Positions 34,386-47,177 are shown, numbered from the stretch's first letter. The stretch is DNA of 64,000 nucleotides from Microvelia longipes (GCA_018340805.1 JACMZG010001908.1:12437125-12501124); one strand, 5' to 3'. Translations and numbers: made by a program. The notes: a model not told the origin generated them from the letters alone.

Positions 34386-35515
34386 CAATAAGAAAGATAA
34401 GTTTTAAGCCTAGTAGTCATTAATCCACCAATGACCAAGCTCGACGTTTAGTAAAAGATATCCAATGAAAACCGTTAATGATCTAACCAATTTTCAACCG
34501 TCTAGCATAAACACAATCGGAGCTACAATGACAACACAACATCTCCTCATATCTTTTGATTGAAGCTTAAAATCCACAATATTTGAAAGTAAACCCTAAA
34601 ACCCTTAAAAAATAAAAAGAAAAAACATTTTACAAAAAAAAATTGTAAATGACGTTGGGAACCATATTTTACCTTTATCGCGTCCCTAATTCATTTAGTG
34701 GAAAAGTTTAACAGAACTCGTCATAATTAGATCCATTTTAACAGAGAAGGCTTTGTTAAGTTGACATTTAATGAGCTCACACACTCTCACATCTCACAAA
34801 GGGTTTTTGCCATTTTATAAACCCTCCTCTAATTCTACTCTACAAATGAAGAAAATGTCTCTACCTTTGAATTTCGTTTCAAATGCCTTCACCATTTTCT
34901 TTTCTTATTCTCTCTTTATTTCTTCAGACGAAAGTAATTTATTACTACTTATATATGCCAGTATATGAAACGATTTCTGTGTGTTAATGTATATTTTTTG
35001 TAGCTTTAGTTATAGAGTATATGATTGCTGTGCGACTTTAGTTTTCTCACACATTGTGTGACCTGACTCAGTGAGTCTATCCGTTTTTTATTCGTGTTAA
35101 ATGTGTTTGTTTATTCACCATCTGAAATTGCCTCTCCGCACATTATGTGTCTTTTATCTTTGTTGGTTGTTATATTTTCTCTTTTATTTGTGTTATCATC
35201 CAACGCTCTTACGACTGCATCCGATAAGTTAAATCATATGATTTTATTCCAGTTCTGCCTTTCTATAATAGTGGTATCAAGTCAACTATGATCTCCACAA
35301 GTTGGCTAATTCAGATCTTCATTTATCGTAGCAATAGTTCTCTAGTGGGGTGAGTGTTATGGCGCCACAAGAAAAATATACATATAGATATAACGTATAC
35401 ATACTGAAAGAGAAACTTTGTAAACCCTCCTTACCCCTGTCGTAAGTCCGGGACCAGAGCAGTCTGCAAATTCGTCTTCATTTATCAATATTATATTATA
35501 TACGTGTTTTGTCCA
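34386..35515. other. Intergenic DNA, no gene seen
   Basis: AT-rich. Two 65-codon ORFs (34771-34968, 35094-35291) have hydrophobic, T-rich codons and no motif. Confidence 0.45.
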
Positions 35516-35519
35516 ATTT

Positions 35520-35520
35520 C

Positions 35521-35613
<93 letters not shown>
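35520..35613. repeat. (TA)n followed by (TG)n microsatellite
   Basis: About 53 bases of TA passing into about 40 bases of TG. Confidence 0.95.
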
Positions 35614-35615
<2 letters not shown>

Positions 35616-35640
35616 ATATGTTTATTTATATACTTATAAC

Positions 35641-35809
35641 CAAGTAAGACAATACTCGAGATCTGATAAGTAAACGACTTAAAACGAGGACGGACACTTC
35701 AGAAGATTAGTATTTAATAAATTGTGTCACTAATTAATAGCATACTATACTTATATATCAGTAGATATAAGTAGTCGACTCATTGTCGCACACGAGCCTC
35801 ATCTGATGC

Positions 35810-35811
<2 letters not shown>
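35641..35811 (-). repeat. Dispersed repeat, inverted copy of 31614-31785
   Basis: Near-identical to the minus strand of 31614-31785, with one 21-bp unit (ctcgagtattgtcttacttgg) instead of the expanded array. It is flanked on both sides by microsatellites. Confidence 0.85.
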
Positions 35812-35908
<97 letters not shown>

Positions 35909-35922
35909 TATAAATATATATA
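35812..35922. repeat. (TA)n microsatellite
   Basis: About 110 bases of TA repeat. Confidence 0.95.
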
Positions 35923-36860
35923 CATTTATTATATAATACTTTAAAAATGTTAGGTTTTTGATCTATAAAAGTAAAAATTTCTAAACAGGTACTATAACTA
36001 CAAATTTAAAGAAATATATTTATAATACTGTATAAGTTTATAAACATTATTTTAGTGTTTATGAATGATATCCTTTGAATCATAGCCTTCAATGTTCATA
36101 TGAAACTTTTTTGCTTGGTTATAAACCTAATATGAAATAACCTGATCAAAAAGGTTTACGGATGACATCTCAGGCAGAGTCGAATATTATCACTGTTTTT
36201 TCAAACCTTTTTATGAGTTCATTTCTACAAACTGAATAATTTATGAAGGCAATAATAAATGAAAAGAAATGGAATGTATAAAAAGTACATTCATGCATAT
36301 TAAATGTAAAATTTTATTTTTCTTCTTTATTTTTTCTAGAAAAAAAATGAAAGATACTTCTGTCTTAGCTTCTTATATCCGACTGAGATCCGGCCTTGCT
36401 CTCAGTAGAATAAAAAATCTCGACTAAATTTAAGAAAAATATAAGAATTCATGTGAATAATAAATAAAAAGCCAAATAGGTAAAGGAAGGACTAAATTAA
36501 AAGTGGAGGAAGGAATTGGATTCATTCATTTATTTATTTTTACATTTTGTCGCTAAAAATCGTAAAGGAAGTATACTGCTTCTTTGCGATTCGAAATAAA
36601 GCTATTCGGTTGGTCACACTTTAAACGACCTTGAAACAGAGGGTTTAAAATTGTTTTTTACATGGGTAAACTATGTGCTATTACGTTTTTATTGAAAGTT
36701 TTACATAATTTTACTTGATTAATTATTTTACTTAATATAAGTGTTCAGGAATGGTTTATCTAATAATAATGTTTTATTAAATCAAATCCATCAAATTGTT
36801 AAAAATTAGATAAAATCAACATTAGTTTTCAATAAGAATCACTTGTGTTATTAATGCTAA
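35923..36860. other. Intergenic DNA, no gene seen
   Basis: AT-rich, no ORF over 60 codons and no repeat that I could relate to others. Confidence 0.5.
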
Positions 36861-36862
36861 AA

Positions 36863-37170
36863 CAAACAGTTATGCATCACTTCGTGTTATCAATGCTATA
36901 AACAATCAGTGCTGCATCACTTCGTGTTATCAATGCTATAAACAAACAGTGCTGCATCACTTCGTGTTATCTATGCTATAAACAAACAGTGATGCATCAC
37001 TTCGTGTTATCAATGCTATAAACAAACAGTGATGCATCACTTCGTGTTATCAATGCTATAAACAAAACAGTGATGCATCACTTCGTGTTATCAATGCTAT
37101 AAACAAACAGTGCTGCATCACTTCGTGTTACCAATGCTATAACAAACAGTGATGCATCACTTCGTGTACA
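36863..37170 (+). repeat. 40-bp tandem array
   Basis: About eight units of gcatcacttcgtgttatcaa-tgctataaacaaacagtgat. Units differ by single bases (gctgcatcac or gatgcatcac), with one extra A near 37067. Confidence 0.95.
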
Positions 37171-39200
37171 CTACGAATACTTAGAAGGAGTGCATAGCCC
37201 GAATAACACAGTGATAAGGGTACTAACCCCTAGTATAGTCCCCCTAGAGAGAGACTAGATACTCCCCTATTCCTCTACAACCCCTATTGTAGCACGCACT
37301 CAACAAACGGCGGGCATTTTTATTCAACACAGACAATTAAAGAATATATGCAATAGATAATAACTAAAACTTGTTTTACTTAATTTAAGATAAAATAGTC
37401 GAAAAATAATGGAATATTTACGTTAAGTTGAAATTATTATGATAAATAAAAAAATGACGTCGCCAATGTATACAGTTATGGCACCTAGCTACCCAAGGAA
37501 TGATAAGAACTGCTGTATCCTCCCTCTAAGTATAAGTCTATTTGAGTGGAACACATAATTCCGGCTAATAAACTCTCAAACTGTTATGTGATTCGATTAG
37601 TTTTTAACCCCACCCCCTGTTTTGTTTAAAACCTATTTGACTGCAAATTTCCGATTAATGCTAGCATTATCTATTATTGCACTAATAAGTTATCGTACAA
37701 AGAATGCTTCCTGGAAAATAACTATGGAATTTCAAGAGCATAGCACATAAATGATACTACAACAAAGAAAAATCTTCTTGACAGCTATAATACATTTTTT
37801 TTTTAAATTCGTTCCCTAAATAAAATGAGACATACCTAAATAAAGTTTTCAAAAGCTCCACAAAGCTCCAGTTACAAATTATATCGGTTTTATTTTCCCC
37901 AATTCAATGAAGTCGTATAGAACCGTGGAATTCTATTCATACATACAACGAATGAAAATATCACATAATAAGGCTAATAAATTCGTTCGAAAAAATACTT
38001 TTTCAAAATGGCCTTTAATGACTTAGGATTTTCAAATCTAGAGATAAAAAAAAATCCCAATTTTTTGATGTTTTTTTCTGACCCAAATTTTCCCCTAAAT
38101 ATCTTTTTTTTAGACGAGAAACATTAAAAAAAGATAAATGAGATGTGTTTGAATTTCGAGTGCGAGAGGTGGGTGCACTGAGAGCTAGAGATAAATCATG
38201 GTTCCCACCGCAATCGTGGCACAATAAGCCCTCGTGTATCGATGAAATAATTTCGAACCTCAGTCATTTATTATACCGTCCTTTATGATATGTTGGTTGT
38301 TTTGAAGCTTATATGTTAGTTTTTAATGATGAGTTTTTGCTTCCCACGATTAGGTTTGCAATAAAACACAAGAAAAAGCAGGAAGCTATTAATAGCAATA
38401 ACAATACGTTTCCCTTTTAAAATATATTCTTCCTTACCGACGTAGGTAAATACGGGAAAAGTTTGCGTACACCGAAAAAAAACAAAACAAAATTAAAATT
38501 TCATTAAAATTTTCCGCTTCAGATTTATGACATATGCATTTTCGGCCCATGCTTTTTTTGCCAACATATTTTTCCGATTCATCAAAAACTATTAAAATAT
38601 TATTAATCATTATCTAAAAAAGTTTATTTTGATGTTTTTTCCCGTTTAAAAAATGAGATGGGACGAGGAAATGAAAAGAATATGTGTTCAAGAAACATGG
38701 CAAAGAGTGGCGTGGGATAGGAAAGAATGGGTGAGTATGGGAGAGATTAATAAAAATGTTTTGTTATATAAAGAAAAATAAATAATAACAAAAAACCATT
38801 TTTTTTGTTTTTGTTTGTTATTAATAAAATAGCAAACAAAATTTTTAAAAGTCGTATTAATTATTTATAATTAATTAACACCTTTTTAAAATAAATAGCT
38901 AACTAAATTCTAATTTAAATAATAATAATGTACCAATTACTATATTCTTTAAGGTACACTTAAGCACTCATAATTTATATTATAAATATATACAATATAA
39001 ATAAATTGCATACATTTATAATGTTTAAATTTTTAAATTTCTTAGTAATATTATAACTTAAATTGTATTAGTATTACGTTATTTGTTTTGATATTGTTAT
39101 AATAAATTTGTAAATAGTAATAAGTTTAGTTACTTAAGTGATAAAGTATATTAAGAGTATGCAAAATATTTGAAATTTAAATTCGTTTTTAAGTTCTTTA
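37171..39200. other. Intergenic DNA, no gene seen
   Basis: AT-rich, with no ORF that carries a motif. A 69-codon minus-strand frame (38015-38224) is unrecognised. Confidence 0.45.
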
Positions 39201-39202
39201 CA

Positions 39203-39472
39203 TTATATAAGTTTACAACTACTAAATACATAATTCCGGCGCGGTGGTCAGCTGTCGGGCGAATTTCATGTAGAATGCGTGTTTCCGTGCTTAACAACCC
39301 ATTTCTTGCTTAAAGTTCCGGTTCATGCTTTAGAACCTAAGCAGTTACTCATTTGTCAAGCACTGCTTGTAATTCATTTTGTCTGTATTTTTTAAAGGAA
39401 TTTCGCCTAATTATCCAGTTGGTTATACAAAACTATGCCTCAAAAATTAGCAGTACGCACTATATTCAGTAT
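39203..39472 (+). repeat. Dispersed repeat, inverted copy of 54960-55245
   Basis: Blocks in order: ataagtttacaactactaaa, taattccggcgcggtggtc, gctgtcgggcgaatttcat, gtgtttccgtgct, ttccggttcatgctttagaa, cctaagcagttactca, caagcactgct, cattttgtctgtatttt, acaaaactatgcctc. All occur on the minus strand of 54960-55245 in the same order. About 270 bases, non-coding, family unknown. Confidence 0.85.
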
Positions 39473-39942
39473 CAGTATGTTCTAGTAACTTAAATTATGT
39501 GTGAAACCGCATAATATTTCTTATGTGTTAAGAATAGAATCGGCAGGATAGATTGAGTTGTGTTTCCTCAGATCTTATTAAAGGAATATACAGAATAACC
39601 CTACACTAGATGCCTGGGGTTAGAGACCCTAACTCCACTGTCTCGCCAAAACATCGTTTAACACTTAACTACTAAATTTAGTTTTACCACAAATATACTT
39701 CTCTTGGTACACAGCAGTATTTATCTCTAAACTCATAGTCGGTAAATAGGATCATAATGAAACCAAGGCTAATATTATGGAAGCTATTTTACAAAAATAT
39801 ATAAGAAAAATTTAATTAAATTTTGAATAGAGATATAGTTAAAATTGGTTGGTTTAGCCAATTTTCAAAGGAAAAATGAGCTTCCGAGATTGGAGTCATA
39901 AAAAAAGGAGGGTTCTAAAAATGGGGAATGTGGGAATAAATA

Positions 39943-39988
39943 ATATTATATATATATATAATAAAATATATATATATTATATATATAT

Positions 39989-40025
<37 letters not shown>

Positions 40026-40026
40026 T
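39943..40026. repeat. (TA)n microsatellite
   Basis: About 84 bases of TA, passing into a GT repeat. Confidence 0.95.
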
Positions 40027-40097
40027 TGTGTGGTGTGTGTGTGTGTGTGTGTGTGTGTGTTGTGTGTGTGTTGTGTGTGTGTGTGTGTGTGTGTGTG

Positions 40098-40128
<31 letters not shown>

Positions 40129-40129
40129 T
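40027..40129. repeat. (TG)n microsatellite
   Basis: About 100 bases of TG with a few interruptions. The ORFs through this and the preceding TA tract (Val-Cys, Thr-His and Tyr-Ile repeats) are not genes. Confidence 0.95.
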
Positions 40130-40316
40130 TCCAAGACGCTTTATTGCACTCAAGATAACTTTTGATTCCTTCCTCGGATTAGAATGACACTTAGTATTAT
40201 AATCAATCATATAAAAAGAACAAAACCTATTTTTTAAAGTATTTATAACGTCATTGACGCACAATAAAGGTTCAGCAAAAATTTGAACAATTTACTAAAA
40301 ATCGAAAGATAGAAAG

Positions 40317-40808
40317 AATCAGTGCTGTAAAAATTTCGTTCTTTTTTAGGCATCAGGCCCTAACGAAATATGCATATACTACTGTAGAAAGGAATCAAAA
40401 TGACGTCCTAGGTCCAAAAATAATATAACCACATTGGTAACGATTTTATCGTTTGACATATACAATTTTATGTAAACAAATGAGGGTTTTCGACAAATAT
40501 ATTTGGAAATTCGTTAATATTGTAGCAACATACTACTGAAAAAAACTAGTAATAGAACAAAACGGCGTCCGCTTAGCGACTCTTCGCGCCGACGTCGTGT
40601 AGAGTCCAAGAAGTCATGTATTTAAACAATTTATGTATACCCAATGTATCTATAATTTATAATCAGGCTTAATAATGCGAAAAAACAAATAATTGTGCAT
40701 AATGTAAAACATTCTGTTTATTTCTGCTTTTGTTAACAAAGCCAAACTAACCGGCAAGGAAAAACAAAGGGGAGTAACCACTTCGTTATCAATCAGTGCT
40801 GTAAAAAT
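40317..40808. mobile_element. Possible 456-bp insertion between 18-bp direct repeats
   Basis: AATCAGTGCTGTAAAAAT occurs at 40317-40334 and again at 40791-40808. The enclosed 456 bases start near ttcgttctttttt and end near ccacttcgttatc. No ORF, A-rich tail or inverted ends are clear, so the element class is unknown; 18 bases would be long for a DNA transposon and fits retroposition. Confidence 0.45.
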
Positions 40809-42460
40809 CTGGACCTTTTGTAAAACTGTTCAATTATTTATTTATTTCTTTCTTTATTAGTACAATACGGACATAATTGTCCAATAACAATACATTTTTT
40901 AAATATTTGTAATAAAATATAATAATAAGGAAAACATAAGTATCATTATAAACTACAACATGTTATTATAATTATATTATAAAAGTATATTATAAAATTA
41001 TATTATAAAATTATGTTAAAAAAACTGTTAAACCACATTATAAAATTATATAATTTTTTGTTCTAATGTCGGCAGAACTGATTCATAATAAAGTTGGTTA
41101 CACCTCATCGTTAAGCAAATTCATAAAAGAAAATCATGCTTATTTATATTTAAAGCACGTAGAATTTAACAATAAGTAAAGTTATTTACTTTTCTTATTA
41201 TTAGGAACTTAAAATATAGTTTGAAATTATTAAAGTATATTGAAAAATATTTTCTTATTATAGTCAAAGAGCGATAAGAGTTCCTACAGTAATCAAATAT
41301 AAAAATTAATAGATTGAATATTTTTCTAAAGCTCTGAAAATTCTGTTGTTTCAATTACACATAGAAATTTTAGTTTACAGAACTGCAATAGAAAGTGGAA
41401 GACAAAGAGCTAAATTAGATTCGAATTTGAGAGATAAAAGCAATACTAGACTATCAAAGTCTTTTATGTTTTTACATTGTAAAAAGTAAAAAATAATGAA
41501 AAAAAGGATCCAGTACCCAACTTACAGCGTTGGAGAGATAATAGTTTTCAAAAAAATGTTTTAAAAAAAGGGTCTAAAATTGTTGGGGGTTTTTTCAGAG
41601 TTTTCGTTCAAAAAGGGATTTAAAAGAGAACGTTTTGAGCCAGTTAGGTTTTTAAATATAAAGGAGAGGAAATTATTGGTCAGAGTTTCAGTAGTTAGGA
41701 AAGGTTTAGTAGATATGGTCATTAACCGGAAGGCAAACCAAACTATGCTTCCCACGATACTTAAACTAACTTTTCTTTACAACTCGGACTTATTCCGGAA
41801 ACTGTTTTTAACCTTATTTTAGATGAACAAGTTAACAGTTGTGTGAAGAGTATATTTGCTCCCTTACATACTCTCATAGCTGTGGAGCAAGTACTTATGC
41901 TATATATACTAGAGCAGTCCTAATACAAATTAGGGTAGCCAAATATATATTAGGTTGGCCAAATATAGAGAAGGACAGTCCATATACATTTCCTACTCTA
42001 CCCTTCACAGTAAACTCTGAATTTTATTTGAAACTTTTTTCAACTAATGAGATTAGAGAGGGGTTAGAGCAGAAAAACTTTTCAACCAAATTACACCAAG
42101 GGAGCAAATGAACTTTTTCATGCTTTGTTTTATCTCACACCCGTCCTGTATTAAACCAAATCTATTTTTTGTTATTTCACAATTAGAAGAGAACAAATTC
42201 AAAGAGTATTTATTCAAACAATGAAAATTATACTAAGCACTAATTAGTCTAGTTAAACATGGTTAAATTTATACTTGTTTAAAACTTGAGATGTTTGATC
42301 ATTGTTTTAAATTTTTAACAAAGTAAGAACATTAAAAGTTTGTTCTATTTTAAATACATTTTATTTGTCTATACAAGTATTAAAAGTATACTTTGTTTTT
42401 TTTTCAAGAAAGATAGATAATTTATTTCACCGAGGCGAAGTACATACCAAGTTGGTGCGG
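40809..42460. other. Intergenic DNA with unrecognised ORFs
   Basis: Consecutive short plus-strand ORFs at 41580-41822 (80 codons) and 41839-42111 (90 codons) show no domain I recognise. Codon content follows the local AT bias. A small tandem near 40975-41015 (attatattataaaa) is present. Confidence 0.4.
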
Positions 42461-43290
42461 ATGTATTGACAAAGGTGTATAATTTTCGGTTAGTATTCTA
42501 TTGTCAATAAGTATAATTGACAAAGAAATACTTTTTGATCAGGACATTCTTTAGTCGATAAGTATATTTAATAAAGAAATAAATATACCGAAAATATTTA
42601 GGAATAAATCATATATTTGATCCATTGACTAAAATATTTCTTTATCAAACACACTCATTGACAAAGGAATATCTTAACAATCGATATCACAAAGGAATAT
42701 CCTAGTAAATTGATATTGTTTGGTCAAATACACTTAATGAGTATATTCCTATGTCAATAAATGTATTTGACATGGACATAACAATTTACGAAAATATTAC
42801 TTCGTCAATAAGTATTTTTGACAAAGATATTTCTTTGTCAATAATTATTTTTGACAAGGATATTCCTTTGTCAATAAGTAAACTTATCAAGGGAATTACA
42901 ATTGACAGGGATATTCCTTAGTAAATAAGCAAACTTGACAAGGGAATATTAATTGACTAGGATATTTCTTTGTCCACAAGTATATTTGAGAAGGGAATAT
43001 CAATGGAATATGCATTTTCTTGTCATGTATACGTTATTATTTCTAAAACTTCTATTTCTACATTTAAAACACTCAAAACATCCATGTGTTTAAGGTTTAA
43101 CAAAAGGGAATTCAGAAAAAAATGACTAAATGATGAGGCGTAACTAACCTTAACGTATCAGTTCTCCCAACATTACGATAACAGTAAAAATAAGTACATT
43201 ATACAAACGAATATCAATCCACTAGAATATTTCAATGTCAATAAGTATATTAGACAAAGGAATGTCAATTGACTAGAATATTTCTTAGGC
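42460..43290. repeat. Degenerate tandem repeat with palindromic core (TTGACAAAGGAATAT)
   Basis: About 800 bases in which ttgacaaaggaatatc and its complement gatattcctttgtcaa alternate roughly every 35 bases, separated by aagtata-type spacers. Single units are imperfect palindromes, so both strands read the same motif. No ORF. Confidence 0.7.
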
Positions 43291-43299
43291 CCTTTTTGC

Positions 43300-43770
43300 A
43301 AACTCCCTTAGATAGAAGACATTGTTCTACCTCATAAGTGTTCTAGCACAGGCATTTTGCGTCTCCATAGGAGAGCCGTATGTTTAGTGTTTAGTTTCTA
43401 TAGGTTTAGTTGGCGAAAACGTGCCCCAACTAAGCTTTTCTCCTCTCGAAACCATAAGGCTATTAAGGGTTCTACATTTTGCCTAAACCCAAATTCATTT
43501 AGGATTCGGGATTTGTTACGAGTACCTGTCATTGTAGTAACTATCACGCTCCAAGACAATTATTCTGCCTATCGATTGCATATTATAAATTTTGTCTATT
43601 TAAGAAAAAGGGTAGAAAGTAAAAATATAGGGGCTAAATATAATATTAAGAGAATAAAGGAAATAAAGTCATACAAAATGGGAGCAAAAACTTTGGAAAC
43701 TATGAAAGAAAAAATCTTGCAATCTACAGCCATAAAAGAAACTAGTGTAGCAAAAACCTTTCTATAATAC
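43300..43770 (+). other. Stretch with a 136-codon ORF of unknown nature
   Basis: The frame 43357-43767 is open for 136 codons. The translation is basic and lacks any signature I know; a small Lys/Ile-rich C-terminal half mirrors the AT-rich DNA. It sits beside an inverted-repeat pair and may be element debris. I do not call it a gene. Confidence 0.3.
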
Positions 43771-43849
43771 TCTTGGCGAATATCTGTGTAAAGCTGAAGA
43801 AGGAAATAAGGCTTTAAGATAATGTTGCCTTCACTAAAATATGTATACA

Positions 43850-43975
43850 TAGAGAGGCAATCATATTCTCTATATAAGCTACATCTTGACTTTATTACTC
43901 TATACAATAAATATCAACTCTTTATACAGACACTACGTAAACACAGTTTGACTCAAGAGAGTTGATAAAGGTTTC
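43850..43975 (+). repeat. Inverted repeat arm flanking the 39-bp array (left)
   Basis: Blocks gcaatcatattctctat, acatcttgactttattactctat and gtaaacac-gtttgac occur in the same order on the minus strand of about 45400-45520. Confidence 0.7.
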
Positions 43976-44142
43976 ATGCAATTTTCTCTATAAGACTGTT
44001 ACTACTGTTGCTTGTCCAAACTGCTGCAAAAAATAGTAATGACTATTCCATAAATCTTAATACCGCTTTTATCATAGTAGACTATGTTTTATAATATACT
44101 AGTGTCATAATTAGTCATAAATACTAGTGTTTTTATTGTAAA

Positions 44143-44865
44143 CCTACTAACTGACCTAACTATTAGTGTTATTATGGTAAACTACTTGACTAACTCTACT
44201 CAACTGACCTAACTATTAGTGTTATTATGGTAAACTACTCAACTGACCTAACTATTAGTGTTATTATCGTAAACTACTCAACTGACCTAACTATAAGTGT
44301 TATTATCGTAAACTACTCAACTGACCTAATTATTAGTGTTATTATCGTAAACTACTCAACTGACCTAACTATTAGTGTTATTATCGTAAACTACTCAACT
44401 GACCTAACTATAAGTGTTATTATCGTAAACTACTCAACTGACCTAACTATTAGTGTTATTATGGTAAACTACTCAACTGACCTAACTATTAGTGTTATTA
44501 TCGTAAACTACTCAACTGACCTAACATTGGTGTCACTATCGTAAACTACTCAACTGACCTAACTATTAGTGTTATTATTGTAAACTACTCAACTGACCTA
44601 ACTATTAGTGTTATTATGGTAAACTACTTAACTGACCTAACATTGGTGTCACTATCGTAAACTACTCAACCGACCTAACTATTAGTGTTATTATGGTAAA
44701 CTACTTAACTGACCTAACTATTAGTGTTATTATGGTAAACTACTTAACTGACCTAACATTGGTGTCACTATCGTAAACTACTCAACTGACCTAACTATTA
44801 GTGTTATTATTGTAAACTACTCAACTGATCTTACTATTAGTGTTATTATCGTATACAACAGAACT
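44143..44865 (+). repeat. 39-bp tandem array
   Basis: About 18 units of gtaaactactcaactgacct-aactattagtgttattatc, with a variant unit (aacattggtgtcactatcg) recurring near 44523, 44640 and 44757. Because 39 is divisible by three, a frame stays open for 105 codons; this is a consequence of the repeat. Confidence 0.95.
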
Positions 44866-45399
44866 GATTTTACAATTGGTTGCAATGAGACTAACCATTC
44901 TACAGGTGTGTTTTTGTAGACTATTTAACCAAACATTTACTTATTTTACTTACTTACTTATCTTAAGCGATTTTTACTTACTATTAGTGTTGTTGCAAAC
45001 TACTTCATCATAGTATTATTCAAACTAGTCTATTATAGTTTTTAAAAACTGTTGTAGTTGTATTAAGTCGTGTAGAAATAACATATGGTAAAATCTTTTG
45101 TTGAGCTGCATTCAAACTTGAGTTTAAGGTTTTCATGTCTTCTTAAACTCCATTTCTATACTCTGCTTCTGAGAACGGATTACAAACTCCCCTTTGACGA
45201 AACCTCTCCCAGCACATAAAATAATACAACGTAAACGAGGCACTAAGATTTGGTGCCAAGAAAAAAGTAACCGATCAAATAACTATGAAAAATCTATCAT
45301 GGTAACTCATACGACAGCTGACGTCCAGATGACACTGTATGGGTAGAATATCTTATGGACGTCTTTTAGACAAAATTGCATCAAAGCTTTAACGACTCT

Positions 45400-45520
45400 T
45401 TCGTCAAACTCGAAGCAGTGTTTACATAGAGTCTTGAAAAAAATTGATACATACTGCATAGAGTAATAAAGTCAAGATGTGCTTACATAGAGAATAAGAT
45501 TGCATCTGTCAGTACACTTT
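45400..45520 (-). repeat. Inverted repeat arm flanking the 39-bp array (right)
   Basis: Minus-strand counterpart of 43850-43975. The two arms stand about 1.4 kb apart, with the 39-bp array between them. Confidence 0.7.
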
Positions 45521-45795
45521 GCAGAAAAGGATACATTAACTATTAAGATGTTTGTAAACTCACACCAACAGACACAACATAAATGAGTAAGAAACTTTTT
45601 ACAATTTAACTTAGAATTATATGGGGTTTTTTAAAATAGAAATTTCACTGAAACAATTGTAAAATTGTATTCCAAAAGTGCTTGTTAGTAAATAGGAATT
45701 ACCAGGGCCTGTTCGGGAATATAACCTTCATGCGTCCACAGAGGCTATAACAAAGCCAACGAAGATTTATATGTGATCTGATTATATGAAAGATC

Positions 45796-46046
45796 CTCAT
45801 TTTGACACTATATGTTTTCATTTTGACACTATATGTTTTCATTTTGACACTATATGTTTTCATTTTGACACTATATGTTTTCATTTTGACACTATATGTT
45901 TTCATTTTGACACTATATGTTTTCATTTTGACACTATATGTTTTCATTTTGACACTATATGTTTTCATTTTGACACTATATGTTTTCATTTTGACACTAT
46001 ATGTTTTCATTTTGACACTAAATGTTTTCATTTTGACACTATGTTT
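45796..46046 (+). repeat. 21-bp tandem array
   Basis: About twelve nearly identical units of tttcattttgacactatatg. The units lack stops in several frames on both strands, which creates ORFs of just over 100 codons; none is credible as a gene. Very low divergence suggests recent expansion. Confidence 0.95.
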
Positions 46047-46647
46047 TCAGGATTATCAATTTTCTTTAAGTATTTCAATAATAATTCATTACTTTAGTAA
46101 TATTATTTAGTAAATGATTAATTTTAGTACATTTATACATTGATTTAAACGAAGCAAAGGTATTACTTTGGATTAAATACTTAAAAAGAGCCAAAAGACC
46201 CGACTTGAATTCCGTTAATAGGAAAAACGTATATAAAAGTTATTCTTAGAGAAAATCTATTGAAAAATTCCGTTTGAAGTATTCTTAGGGATTAGTAGGA
46301 AAAAAGTCTGACCAAACGTCTAACCTGACTAAATGTCTAACCTCTAGAGAACCTTTGAGTTTTATAGAGAGGCTTAAAATGCTTTTCAATTATCTGACCT
46401 GATGTAGCTTTAGAAAATTTAAGGGTTTTGAATATTCTTAGGATTATACCTCGTCAAACTTACTTTTGATGCTACTATTAATCTTTTGATTTTATTACTA
46501 AAGGAATTTTTGAAGATGTTCAACTAAAGAGTTTCTTTAAAAACGATACGATCATAAGGTTACTAAATTTTAAATAATGATTAAGTTTTATCTTATAGAC
46601 GTTTTGATAGGCACACATAAAATGCACATACATAATTTCTTATTCAA

Positions 46648-46815
46648 ATTTAAATAATGTTAAAGATTTCCCTAATAGGCCCTCTGATAACCCAACATCA
46701 ATTTAAATAATGTTAAAGATTTCCCTAATCGGCCCTCTGATAACCCATCTTCAATTTAAATAATGGTTAAGATTTCCCTAATCGGCCCTCTGATAACCCA
46801 ACATCAATTTAAATG
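46648..46815 (+). repeat. 53-bp tandem repeat, three copies
   Basis: Units start aatttaaataatgttaaaga and end ggccctctgataacccaaca, with aagatttccctaat between. Three units plus a partial one. Confidence 0.9.
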
Positions 46816-47177
46816 ATCAAGGATTCGATAATCTTGGTTAATTTTTAAGCTCTGGTAGAATAACATACATAAATACGTACAAAGGCTAATTTACACAAAG
46901 TCTCACTTAAACTTAAGTGACCTGAAATAACTAAGTAAGAATGACCATTAGATTCAATTTTAGTAAATAATAAAATTAGTGTTACTATCGACTATTATAG
47001 ACTATTTCCATTCATTAATCTCTGGTCCCTCAGGACTGTAGGAAATCCCGTTCTAATACTTTAAACAGTTTTATCGCATCCTTTTTTAAACAAAAAACCT
47101 TTTTGCAGTTTAACAACATATTAACTAGCAGTTAATATGTTAGCATCTTTCAGATTTTATGGTTAATTTTACCTAGC
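46816..47177. other. Intergenic spacer, no gene seen
   Basis: AT-rich with no ORF over 60 codons. Confidence 0.5.

Noticed and set aside
36863..37170. CRISPR-like appearance of the 40-, 47-, 49- and 60-bp arrays
   Set aside because: Units are contiguous without unique spacers and the genome is eukaryotic; these are minisatellites.
43357..43767. 136-codon plus-strand ORF
   Set aside because: The longest unexplained ORF outside elements, but no motif and AT-driven codon use; kept only as a described stretch.
44227..44544. 105-codon ORF and the roughly 100-codon ORFs at 45.7-46.1 kb
   Set aside because: They arise because the 39- and 21-bp periods are divisible by three; the same array is open in other frames and on the other strand.
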